Part shown: in pieces, positions 1 through 11,313 of the stretch
Layout: the number at the start of each line of letters is the position of its first letter
Numbering within the stretch: the stretch's first letter is position 1
Source: Liolophura sinensis
Lineage: Eukaryota; Mollusca; Polyplacophora; Chitonida; Chitonidae
NCBI RefSeq assembly: GCF_032854445.1
Contig: NW_027018020.1
Coordinates: forward strand, 51,006 to 115,005
Length of the DNA: 64,000 nt
Reading direction: 5' to 3'
Notes under the pieces: generated by a model
The model's database searches: none
Told to the model about the DNA's origin: nothing
Seen by the model: the letters and a program-made list of their open reading frames with translations, nothing else
Made by a program: the position numbers and the translations under genes

Positions 1-333
1 GAAAAACCAGACCATTTGTACATGAAAAACACAAGGTACTTGATACAGTCTGTTGTAAATAGTACAACTGAACACTGACCCACTTCAGTAAGGTGCCAAA
101 AGATTCGGAATTGAGCCAGGCATCGGCAGCTGTTGAAAAATTGCAAATTTCCCTGGTTTCCATGGAGTAAGAGCCGTTGCTACGCACGTGATTATGACAT
201 AAATGATCATTCAATTGTCGCTACAGCCAAAAGTATTGGTCGGAGAGCAACGCGGATTGCACCATTCGATTTCTCGTCACAAAATACGTCGGATTAGCCT
301 CTTACTAGTAGCACTGGAACAGTTTTTCCACTT
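1..333 (+). repeat. Partial satellite monomer cut by the left window edge
   Basis: This is the 3' part of a unit, starting in the segment just before the hairpin and running to the first anchor at 334. It carries the variants 'catgaaaaac', 'tctgttgtaaatag', 'agattcgg', 'ctacgcacg' and 'cggattgcacc'. The same combination returns at 4393-4725, exactly 4,392 bases later, and again around 9334-9650. This is the first evidence of the 8-unit higher-order repeat. Confidence 0.95.
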
Positions 334-3300
334 TTGCATTTTTGCTTCGTGTTTTTGTTAATTGAAATCGGCTACACTGTACTCTGTACAATCGCGACTG
401 GTCATTACTATATTCAACTTTTGACTATAAGTTATGTGCCCTTCGGTAGCCCAGAAGACCTGAAATCTTTGGGCTAAGCCCATTTAACTCACCCAGCAAT
501 TGCCTTACTTCTAAGTGCAAGACAATCTCAATGTCTTTATCTACGTGTAGAAAAACCACACCATTTGTACGTGAAAAACACAAGGTACTTCATACAGTCT
601 GCTGTAAAAAGTACAACTGAACACTGACCCACTTCAGTAAGGTGCCAAAAGATGCGGAATTGAGCCAGGCATCGGCAGCTGTTGAAAAATTGCAAATTTC
701 CCTGGTTTCCATGGAGTAAGAGCCGTTGCTGGGCACGTGATTATGACATAAATGATCATTCAGTTGTCACTACAGGCAAAACTATTGGTCGGAGAGACAC
801 GCGGTTTGCACCATTCGATTTCTCGTCACAAAATACGTCGGATTAGCCTCTTACCAGCAGCACTGGAACAGTTTTTCCACTTTTGCATTTTTACCTCGTC
901 TTTTTGTTAATTGAAATCGGCTACACTGTACTCTGTTCAATCGCGACTGGTCATTACTATATTCAACTTTTGACTATAAGTTATGTGCCCTTCGGTAGCC
1001 CAGAAGACGTCAAATCTTTGGGCCAAGCCCATTTAACTCACCCAGCAATTGCCTTACTTCTAAATGCAAGACAATCTCAATGTCTTTATCTACGTGTAGA
1101 AAAACCACACCATTTGTACGTGAAAAACACAAGGTACTTGATACAGTCTGCTGTAAAAAGTACAACTGAACACTGACCCACTTCAGTAAGGTGCCAAAAG
1201 ATGCGGAATTGAGCCAGGCATCGGCAGCTGTTGAATAATTGCTAATTTCCCTGGTTTCCATGGAGTAAGAGCCGTTCCTGGGCACTTGATTATGACATAA
1301 ATGATCATTCAATTGTCAATACAGCCAAAAGGATTGGTCGGAGAGCAACGCGGTTTGCACCATTCGATTTCTCGTCACAAAATACGTCGGATTAGCCTCT
1401 TACCAGCAGCACTGGAACAGTTTTTCTACTTTTGCATTTTTGCCTGGTCTTTTTGTTAATTGAAATCGGCTACACTGTACTCTGTACAATCGCGACTGGT
1501 CATTACTATATTCAACTTTTGACTATAAGTTATGTGCCCTTCGGTAGCCCAGAAGACCTGAAATCTTTGGGTCAAGCCCATTTAACTCACCCAGCAATTG
1601 TCTTACTTCTAAGTCCAAGACAATCTCAATGTCCTTATCTACGTGTAGAACAACCACACCATTTGTACATAAAAAACACAAGGTACTTGATACAGTCTGC
1701 TGTAAAAAGTACAACTAAACACTGACCCACATTTATAAGGTGCCAAAAGATGCGGAATTGGGCCAGGCATCGGCAGCTGTTAAAAAATTGCAAATATCCC
1801 TGGTTTCCATGGAGTAAGAGCCGTTGCTGGGCACGTGATTATGACATCAATATTCATTAAATTGTCGCCACAGCCAAAAGTATTGGTCGGAGAGCAACGC
1901 GGTTTGCACCATTCGATTTCTCGTCACAAAATACGTCGGATTAGCCTCTTACCAGCAGCACTGGAACAGTTTTTCCACTTTTGCATTTTTGCCTGGTCTT
2001 TTTGTTAATTGAAATCGGCTACACTGTACTCTGTACAATCGCGACTGGTCATTACTATATTCAACTTTTGACTATAAGTTATGTGCCCTTCGGTAGCCCA
2101 GAAGACGTCAAATCTTTGGGCCAAGCCCATTTAACTCACCCAGCAATTGTCTTACTTCTAAGTCCAAGATATTCTCAATGTCTTTATCTACGTGTAGAAA
2201 AACCACACCATTTGTACGTGAAAACCACAAGGTACTTGATACAGTCTGCTGTAAAAAGTACAACTGACCACAGACCCACATGAATAAGGTGCCAAAAGAT
2301 GCGGAATTGAGCCAGGTATCGGCAGCTGTTAAAAGATTGCAAATTTCTCTGGTTTCCATGGAGTAAGAGCCGTTGCTGGGAATGTGATTATGACATAAAT
2401 GATCATTCAATTGTCACTACAGTCAAAAGTATTGGTCGGACAGCAACGCGGTTTGCACCATTCGATTTCTCGTCACAAAATACGTCGGATTAGTCTCTTA
2501 CCAGCAGCCATGGAACAATTTTTCCAATTTTGCATTTTTACCTCGTCTTTTTGTTAATTGAAATCGGCTACACTGTACTCTGTACAATCGCGACTGGTCA
2601 TTACTATATTCAACTTTTGACTATAAGTTATGTGCCCTTCGGTAGCCCAGAAGACGTCAAATCTTTCGGCTAAGCCCATTTAACTCACCCAGCAATTGTC
2701 TTACTTCTAAGTCCAAGACAATCTCAATGTCTTTATCTACGTGTAGAAAAACCACACCATTTGTACGTGAAAAACACAAGGTACTTGATACAGTCTGTTG
2801 TAAATAGTACAACTGAACACTGACCCACTTCAGTAAGGTGCCAAAAGATGCGGAATTGAGCCAGGCATCGGCAGCTGTTAAAAAATTGCAAATTTCCCTG
2901 GTTTCCATGGAGTAAGAGCCGTTGCTACGCACGTGATTATGACATAAATGATCATTCAATTGTCGCTACAGCCAAAAGTATTGGTCGGAGAGCAACGCGG
3001 ATTGCACCATTCGATTTCTCGTCACAAAATACGTCGGATTAGTCTCTTACCAGCAGCACTGGAACAGTTTTTCCACTTTTGCATTTTTGCCTGGTCTTTT
3101 TGTTAATTGAAATCGGCTACACTGTACTCTGTACAATCGCGACTGGTCATTACTATATTCAACTTTTGACTATAAGTTATGTGCCCTTCGGTAGCCCAGA
3201 AGACCTGAAATCTTTGGGTCAAGCCCATTTAACTCACCCAGCAATTGTCTTACTTCTAAGTCCAAGACAATCTCAATGTCTTTATCTACGTGTAGAAAAA

Positions 3301-4392
3301 CCAGACCATTTGTACATAAAAAACACAAGGTACTTGATACAGTCTGCTGTAAAAAGTACAACTAAACACTGACCCACATTTATAAGGTGCCAAAAGATGC
3401 GGAATTGGGCCAGGCATCGGCAGCTGTTAAAAAATTGCAAATATCCCTGGTTTCCATGGAGTAAGAGCCGTTGCTGGGCACGTGATTATGACATCAATAT
3501 TCATTGAATTGTCGCCACAGCCAAAAGTATTGGTCGGAGAGCAACGCGGTTTGCACCATTCGATTTCTCGTCACAAAATACGTCGGATTAGCCTCTTACC
3601 AGTAGCACTGGAACAGTTTTTCCACTTTTGCATTTTTGCCTGGTCTTTTTGTTAATTGAATTCGGCTACACTGTACTCTGTACAATCGCGACTGGTCATT
3701 ACTATATTCAACTTTTGACTATAAGTTATGTGCCCTTCGGTAGCCCAGAAGACGTCAAATCTTTGGGCCAAGCCCATTTAACTCACCCAGCAATTGTCTT
3801 ACTTCTAAGTCCAAGACAATCTCAATGTCTTTATCTACGTGTATAAAAACCACACCATTTGTACGTGAAAACCACAAGGTACTTGATACAGTCTGCTGTA
3901 AAAAGTACAACTGACCACAGACCCACATGAATAAGGTGCCAAAAGATGCGGAATTGAGCCAGGTATCGGCAGCTGTTAAAAGATTGCAAATTTCTCTGGT
4001 TTCCATGGAGTAAGAGCCGTTGCTGGGAATGTGATTATGACATAAATGATCATTCAATTGTCACTACAGTCAAAAGTATTGGTCGGAGAGCAACGCGGTT
4101 TGCACCATTCGATTTCTCGTCACAAAATACGTCGGATTAGTCTCTTACCAGCAGCCATGGAACAATTTTTCCAATTTTGTATTTTTACCTGGTCTTTTTG
4201 TTAATTGAAATCGGCTACACTGTACTCTGTACAATCGCGACTGGTCATTACTATATTCAACTTTTGACTATAAGTTATGTGCCCTTCGGTAGCCCAGAAG
4301 ACGTCAAATCTTTGGGCTAAGCCCATTTAACTCACCCAGCAATTGTCTTACTTCTAAGTCCAAGACAATCTCAATGTCTTTATCTACGTGTA
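1..4392 (+). repeat. Higher-order repeat A, copy 1 (8 monomers, 4,392 bp)
   Basis: Anchors at 334, 883, 1432, 1981, 2530, 3079, 3628 and 4177. Each unit carries its own marker variants: 'cttcgtgtttttg' in the 334 unit, 'ctctgttcaatcg' and 'gggcacttgat' in the 883 unit, 'gaacaaccacacc' in the 1432 unit, and 'agatattctcaat' with 'gggaatgtgatt' in the 1981 unit. The ordered series repeats at +4,392 bases. The choice of start is arbitrary, because the true HOR boundary lies outside the window. From 1 to about 3,048 this copy and copy 2 differ at only a few positions that I noticed, for example near 785, 1551, 1883 and 2317. Confidence 0.92.
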
Positions 4393-7300
4393 GAAAAACC
4401 AGACCATTTGTACATGAAAAACACAAGGTACTTGATACAGTCTGTTGTAAATAGTACAACTGAACACTGACCCACTTCAGTAAGGTGCCAAAAGATTCGG
4501 AATTGAGCCAGGCATCGGCAGCTGTTGAAAAATTGCAAATTTCCCTGGTTTCCATGGAGTAAGAGCCGTTGCTACGCACGTGATTATGACATAAATGATC
4601 ATTCAATTGTCGCTACAGCCAAAAGTATTGGTCGGAGAGCAACGCGGATTGCACCATTCGATTTCTCGTCACAAAATACGTCGGATTAGCCTCTTACTAG
4701 TAGCACTGGAACAGTTTTTCCACTTTTGCATTTTTGCTTCGTGTTTTTGTTAATTGAAATCGGCTACACTGTACTCTGTACAATCGCGACTGGTCATTAC
4801 TATATTCAACTTTTGACTATAAGTTATGTGCCCTTCGGTAGCCCAGAAGACCTGAAATCTTTGGGCTAAGCCCATTTAACTCACCCAGCAATTGCCTTAC
4901 TTCTAAGTGCAAGACAATCTCAATGTCTTTATCTACGTGTAGAAAAACCACACCATTTGTACGTGAAAAACACAAGGTACTTCATACAGTCTGCTGTAAA
5001 AAGTACAACTGAACACTGACCCACTTCAGTAAGGTGCCAAAAGATGCGGAATTGAGCCAGGCATCGGCAGCTGTTGAAAAATTGCAAATTTCCCTGGTTT
5101 CCATGGAGTAAGAGCCGTTGCTGGGCACGTGATTATGACATAAATGATCATTCAGTTGTCACTACAGGCAAAAGTATTGGTCGGAGAGACACGCGGTTTG
5201 CACCATTCGATTTCTCGTCACAAAATACGTCGGATTAGCCTCTTACCAGCAGCACTGGAACAGTTTTTCCACTTTTGCATTTTTACCTCGTCTTTTTGTT
5301 AATTGAAATCGGCTACACTGTACTCTGTTCAATCGCGACTGGTCATTACTATATTCAACTTTTGACTATAAGTTATGTGCCCTTCGGTAGCCCAGAAGAC
5401 GTCAAATCTTTGGGCCAAGCCCATTTAACTCACCCAGCAATTGCCTTACTTCTAAATGCAAGACAATCTCAATGTCTTTATCTACGTGTAGAAAAACCAC
5501 ACCATTTGTACGTGAAAAACACAAGGTACTTGATACAGTCTGCTGTAAAAAGTACAACTGAACACTGACCCACTTCAGTAAGGTGCCAAAAGATGCGGAA
5601 TTGAGCCAGGCATCGGCAGCTGTTGAATAATTGCTAATTTCCCTGGTTTCCATGGAGTAAGAGCCGTTCCTGGGCACTTGATTATGACATAAATGATCAT
5701 TCAATTGTCAATACAGCCAAAAGGATTGGTCGGAGAGCAACGCGGTTTGCACCATTCGATTTCTCGTCACAAAATACGTCGGATTAGCCTCTTACCAGCA
5801 GCACTGGAACAGTTTTTCTACTTTTGCATTTTTGCCTGGTCTTTTTGTTAATTGAAATCGGCTACACTGTACTCTGTACAATCGCGACTGGTCATTACTA
5901 TATTCAACTTTTGACTATAAGTTATGTGCCCTTCGGTAGCCTAGAAGACCTGAAATCTTTGGGTCAAGCCCATTTAACTCACCCAGCAATTGTCTTACTT
6001 CTAAGTCCAAGACAATCTCAATGTCCTTATCTACGTGTAGAACAACCACACCATTTGTACATAAAAAACACAAGGTACTTGATACAGTCTGCTGTAAAAA
6101 GTACAACTAAACACTGACCCACATTTATAAGGTGCCAAAAGATGCGGAATTGGGCCAGGCATCGGCAGCTGTTAAAAAATTGCAAATATCCCTGGTTTCC
6201 ATGGAGTAAGAGCCGTTGCTGGGCACGTGATTATGACATCAATATTCATTAAATTGTCGCCACAGCCAAAAGTGTTGGTCGGAGAGCAACGCGGTTTGCA
6301 CCATTCGATTTCTCGTCACAAAATACGTCGGATTAGCCTCTTACCAGCAGCACTGGAACAGTTTTTCCACTTTTGCATTTTTGCCTGGTCTTTTTGTTAA
6401 TTGAAATCGGCTACACTGTACTCTGTACAATCGCGACTGGTCATTACTATATTCAACTTTTGACTATAAGTTATGTGCCCTTCGGTAGCCCAGAAGACGT
6501 CAAATCTTTGGGCCAAGCCCATTTAACTCACCCAGCAATTGTCTTACTTCTAAGTCCAAGATATTCTCAATGTCTTTATCTACGTGTAGAAAAACCACAC
6601 CATTTGTACGTGAAAACCACAAGGTACTTGATACAGTCTGCTGTAAAAAGTACAACTGACCACAGACCCACATGAATAAGGTGCCAAAAGATGCGGAATT
6701 GAGCCAGGTATCGGCAGATGTTAAAAGATTGCAAATTTCTCTGGTTTCCATGGAGTAAGAGCCGTTGCTGGGAATGTGATTATGACATAAATGATCATTC
6801 AATTGTCACTACAGTCAAAAGTATTGGTCGGACAGCAACGCGGTTTGCACCATTCGATTTCTCGTCACAAAATACGTCGGATTAGTCTCTTACCAGCAGC
6901 CATGGAACAATTTTTCCAATTTTGCATTTTTACCTGGTCTTTTTGTTAATTGAAATCGGCTACACTGTACTCTGTACAATCGCGACTGGTCATTACTATA
7001 TTCAACTTTTGACTATAAGTTATGTGCCCTTCGGTAGCCCAGAAGACGTCAAATCTTTCGGCTAAGCCCATTTAACTCACCCAGCAATTGTCTTACTTCT
7101 AAGTCCAAGACAATCTCAATGTCTTTATCTACGTGTAGAAAAACCACACCATTTGTACGTGAAAAACACAAGGTACTTGATACAGTCTGTTGTAAATAGT
7201 ACAACTGAACACTGACCCACTTCAGTAAGGTGCCAAAAGATGCGGAATTGAGCCAGGCATCGGCAGCTGTTGAAAAATTGCAAATTTCCCTGGTTTCCAT

Positions 7301-9333
7301 GGAGTAAGAGCCGTTGCTACGCACGTGATTATGACATAAATGATCATTCAATTGTCGCTACAGCCAAAAGTATTGGTCGGAGAGCAACGCGGATTGCACC
7401 ATTCGATTTCTCGTCACAAAATACGTCGGATTAGTCTCTTACGAGTAGCACTGGAACAGTTTTTCCACTTTTGCATTTTTGCCTGGTCTTTTTGTTAATT
7501 GAAACCGGCTACACTGTACTCTGTACAATCGCGGCTGGTCATTACTATATTCGACTTTTGACTATAAGTTATGTGCCCTTCGGTAGCCCAGAAGACCTGA
7601 AATCTTTGGGCCAAGCCCATTTAACTCACCCAGCACTTGTCTTACTTCTAAGTTCAAGACAATCTCAATGTCTTTATCTAAGTGTAGAAAAACCAGACCA
7701 TTTGTACATAAAAAACACAAGGTACTTGATACAGTCTGCTGTAAAAAGTACAACTAAACACTGACCCACATTTATAAGGTGCCAAAAGATGTGGAATTGG
7801 GCCAGGCATCGGCAGCTGTTAAAAAATTGCAGATTTCCCTGGTTTCCATGGAGTAAGAGCCGTTGCTGGGCACGTGACTATGAAATCAATGATCATTGAT
7901 CTGTCGCTACAGCCAAAAGTATTGGTCGGAGAGCAACGCGGTTTGCACCATTCGATTTCTCGTCACAAAATACGTCGGATTAGCCTCTTACCAGCAGCAC
8001 TGGAACAGTTTTTCCACTTTTGCATTTTTGCCTGGTCTTTTTATTAATCGAAATCGGCTAAACTGTACTCTGTACAATCGCGACTGGTCATTACTATATT
8101 CAACTTTTGACTATAAGTTATGTGCCCTTCGGTAGCCCAGAAGACCTGAAATCTTTGGGCTAAGCCCATTTAACTCACCCAGCAATTGCCTTACTTCTAA
8201 GTGCTAGACAATCTCAATGTCTTTATCTACATGTAGGAAAACCACACCATTTGTACGTGAAAACCACAAGGTACTTGATACAGTCTGCTGTAAAATGTAC
8301 AACTGACCACAGACCCACATGAATAAGGTGCCAAAAGATGCGGAATTGAGCCAGGCATCGGCAGCTGTTGAAAAATTGCAAATTTCCCTGGTTTCCATGG
8401 AGTAAGAGCCGTTGCTGGGCACGTGATTATGACATAAATGATCATTCAATTGTCACTACAGTCAAAAGTATTGGTCGGAGAGCAACGCGGTTTGCACCAT
8501 TCGATTTCTCGTCACAAAATACGTCGGATTAGTCTCTTACCAGCAGCCATGGAACAAGTTTTCCAATTTTGCATTTTTACCTGGTCTTTTTGTTAATTGA
8601 AATCGGCTACACAGTACTCTGTACAATCGCGACTGGTCATTACTATATTCAACTTTTGACTATAAGTTATGTGCCCTTCGGTAGCCCAGAAGACGTCAAA
8701 TCTTTCGGCTAAGCCCATTTAACTCACCCAGCAATTGTCTTACTTCTAAGTGCAAGACAATCTCAATGTCTTTATCTACGTGTAGAAAAACCACACCATT
8801 TGTACATGAAAAACACAAGGTACTTGATACAGTCTGCTGTAAAAAGTACAACTGACCACAGACCCACATGAATAAGGTGCCAAAAGATGCGGAATTGAGC
8901 CAGGTATCGGCAGCTGTTAAAAGATTGCAAATTTCTCTGGTTTCCATGGAGTAAGAGCCGTTGCTGTGAATGTGATTATGACATAAATGATCATTCAATT
9001 GTCACTACAGTCAAAAGTATTGGTCGGAGAGCAACGCGGTTTGCACCATTCGATTTCTCGTCACAAAATACGTCGGATTAGTCTCTTACCAGCAGCCATG
9101 GAACAATTTTTCCAATTTTGCATTTTTACCTGGTCTTTTTGTTAATTGAAATCGGCTACACTGTACTCTGTACAATCGCGACTGGTCATTACTATATTCA
9201 ACTTTTGACTATAAGTTATGTGCCCTTCGGTAGCCCAGAAGACGTCAAATCTTTCGGCTAAGCCCATTTAACTCACCCAGCAATTGTCTTACTTCTAAGT
9301 GCAAGACAATCTCAATGTCTTTATCTACGTGTA
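4393..9333 (+). repeat. Higher-order repeat A, copy 2, with one extra monomer (9 units)
   Basis: Anchors at 4726, 5275, 5824, 6373, 6922, 7471, 8020, 8569 and 9118. The first five units match copy 1 at +4,392 almost base for base. From about 7.44 kb the match loosens: the 7471 unit has 'gaaaccggc', 'attcgactt' and 'ctaagtgtag', variants also seen in the 9667 unit. The last unit (9118) matches the 4177 unit of copy 1 at +4,941, so one whole unit has been gained. A third start of the series is visible at about 9334-9650, after which the pattern stops. Confidence 0.85.
8020..8568 (+). repeat. Intrusive monomer inside HOR A copy 2
   Basis: This unit breaks the 8-unit order. It has 'ttattaatcg' instead of 'ttgttaattg', 'ggctaaactg', GACCTG, 'acatgtagg' and 'taaaatgtac'. 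That combination is not found in HOR A copy 1. It is found, almost unchanged, in the unit at 12960-13508, nine anchors further on. Insertion of a unit from the neighbouring block, or conversion by it, is the simplest reading. Confidence 0.75.
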
Positions 9334-10764
9334 GAAAAACCACACCATTTGTACATGAAAAACACAAGGTACTTGATACAGTCTGTTGTAAATAGTACAA
9401 CTGAACACTGACCCACTTCAGTAAGGTGCCAAAAGATTCGGAATTGAGCCAGGCATCGGCAGCTGTTGAAAAATTGCAAATTTCCCTGGTTTCCATGGAG
9501 TAAGAGCCGTTGCTACGCACGTGATTATGACATAAATGATCATTCAATTGTCGCTACAGCCAAAAGTATTGGTCGGAGAGCAACGCGGATTGCACCATTC
9601 GATTTCTCGTCACAAAATACGTCGGATTAGCCTCTTACTAGTAGCACTGGAACAGTTTTTCCACTTTTGCATTTTTGCCTGGTCTTTTTGTTAATTGAAA
9701 CCGGCTACACTGTACTCTGTACAATCGCGACTGGTCATTACTATATTCGACTTTTGACTATAAGTTATGTGCCCTTCGGTAGCTCAGAAGACCTGAAATC
9801 TTTGGGCCAAGCCCATTTAACTCACCCAGCAATTGTCTTACTTCTAAGTCCAAGGCAATCTCAATGTCTTTATCTAAGTGTAGAAAAACCAGACCATTTG
9901 TACATAAAAAATACAAGGTACTTGATACAGTCTGCTGTAAAAAGTACAACTAAACACTGACCCACATTTATAAGGTGCCAAAAGATGCGGAATTGCGCCA
10001 GGCATCGGCAGCTGTTAAAAAATTGCAAATATCCCTGGTTTCCATGGAGTAAGAGCCGTTGCTGGGCACGTGATTATGACATAAATGATCATTCAATTGT
10101 CACTACAGGCAAAAGTATTGGTCGGAGAGCAACGCGGTTAGCACCATTCGATTTCTCGTCACAAAATACGTCGGATTAGCCTCTTACCAGCAGCACTGGA
10201 TCAGTTTTTCCACTTTTGCATTTTTACCTGGTCTTTTTGTTTATTGAAATCGGCTACACTGTACTCTGTACAATCGCGACTGGTCATTACTATATTCAAC
10301 TTTTGACTATAAGTTATGTGCCCTTCGGTAGCCCAGAAGACGTCAAATCTTTGGGCCAAGCCCATTTAACTCACCCAGCAATTGCCTTACTTCTAAGTGC
10401 AAGACAATCTCAATGTCTCTATCTACGTGTAGAAAAACCACACCATTTGTACGTGAAAACCACAAGGTACTTGATACAGTCTGCTGTAAAAAGTACAACT
10501 GAACACTGACCCACTTCAGTAAGGTGCCAAAAGATGCGGAATTGAGCCAGGCATCGGCAGCTGTTGAAAAATTGCAAATTTCCCTGGTTTCCATGGAGTA
10601 AGAGCCGTTGCTGGGCACGTGATTATGACATCAATGATCATTCAATTGTCACTACAGGCAAAAGTATTGGTCGGAGAGCAACGCGGTTTGCACCATTCGA
10701 TTTCTCGTCACAAAATACGTCGGATTAGCCTCTTACCAGCAGCACTGGATCAGTTTTTCCACTT

Positions 10765-11313
10765 TTGCATTTTTACCTGGTCTTTTTGTTTATTGAAATC
10801 GGCTACACTGTACTCTGTACAATCGCGACTGGTCATTACTATATTCAACTTTTGACTATAAGTTATGTGCCCTTCGGTAGCCCAGAAGACGTCAAATCTT
10901 TGGGCCAAGCCCATTTAACTCACCCAGCAATTGCCTTACTTCTAAGTGCAAGACAATCTCAATGTCTTTATCTACGTGTAGAAAAACCACACCATTTGTA
11001 CGTGAAAACCACAAGGTACTTGATACAGTCTGCTGTAAAAAGTACAACTGAACACTGACCCACTTCAGTAAGGTGCCAAAAGATGCGGAATTAAGACAGG
11101 CATCGGCAGCTGTTGAAAAATTGCAAATTTCCCTGGTTTCCATGGAGTAAGAGCCGTTGCTGGGCACGTGATTATGACATAAATGATCATTCAATTGTCA
11201 CTACATGCAAAAGTATTGGTCGGAGAGCAACGCGGTTTGCACCATTCGATTTCTCGTCACAAAATACGTCGGATTAGCCTCTTACCAGCAGCACTGGAAC
11301 AGTTTTTCCACTT
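10765..11313 (+). repeat. Representative full-length satellite monomer (549 bp) with landmarks
   Basis: Chosen as a near-consensus unit. Landmarks in order: anchor 'ttgcat' at 10765; GACGTC at 10888-10893, replaced by GACCTG in many other units; short dyad TGGGC-CAA-GCCCA at 10901-10913; 30-bp hairpin at 11016-11045; TCCATGGA palindrome at 11139-11146; CACGTG palindrome at 11165-11170; TGATCA at 11184-11189. One plus-strand frame is open at 10765-11058 but begins at TTG and contains no methionine codon. One minus-strand frame is open at 10892-11194, also from a TTG, with its first in-frame ATG 18 codons later. Neither resembles a protein family I know. 549 is divisible by 3, so frames keep register from unit to unit, but stop codons close every frame within each unit. 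I treat the unit as non-coding. Confidence 0.93.
11016..11045. other. Conserved imperfect hairpin within the monomer (exemplar)
   Basis: The 30 bases read GTACTT-GA-TACAG-TCTG-CTGTA-AA-AAGTAC. The outer arms (GTACTT/AAGTAC, 6 bp) and inner arms (TACAG/CTGTA, 5 bp) are perfect inverted repeats. They are separated by a 2x2 internal loop (GA/AA) and closed by a 4-base TCTG loop. The same element is seen in nearly every unit, for example 1134-1163. Common variants are CTGTG (T-G wobble kept) and a 'ttgtaaatag' form in the first units, which weakens both arms. The two internally deleted units near 33.85 and 42.97 kb both retain the hairpin region and lose sequence just upstream. It could form a cruciform, or a stem in a transcript, or be incidental; function is unknown. 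Confidence 0.7.

Larger units (their letters stand above)
10216..11313 (+). repeat. Near-identical adjacent monomer pair
   Basis: The units at 10216 and 10765 share two markers rare elsewhere, 'gcactggatcag' just before the anchor and 'tttgtttattg' after it. They differ at only one or two positions that I could see, for example 'tgtctctatc' versus 'tgtctttatc'. Most neighbours differ more, so this looks like a recent single-unit tandem duplication. The same markers reappear at 16802 and 27782. Confidence 0.8.

Noticed and set aside
237-273. A-box/B-box-like pair (tggtcggagag ... attcgatttc) suggesting a tRNA-derived element
   Set aside because: Each box has at least one mismatch to the consensus, the spacing (27 bases start to start) is shorter than in tRNAs, and the bases flanking the T-loop-like part do not pair. 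No cloverleaf can be drawn.
1019-1031. Small dyad TGGGC-CAA-GCCCA as a terminator or regulatory site
   Set aside because: The stem is only 5 bp, is broken in units reading TCGGC-TAA-GCCCA, and there is no gene next to it. It is kept only as a landmark.
10765-11058. Recurring ~97-codon hydrophobic plus frame that looks like a small membrane protein
   Set aside because: It starts at TTG, contains no methionine codon, is interrupted by TAA in many units and has no promoter or known homologue. Hydrophobicity follows from the T-rich composition.
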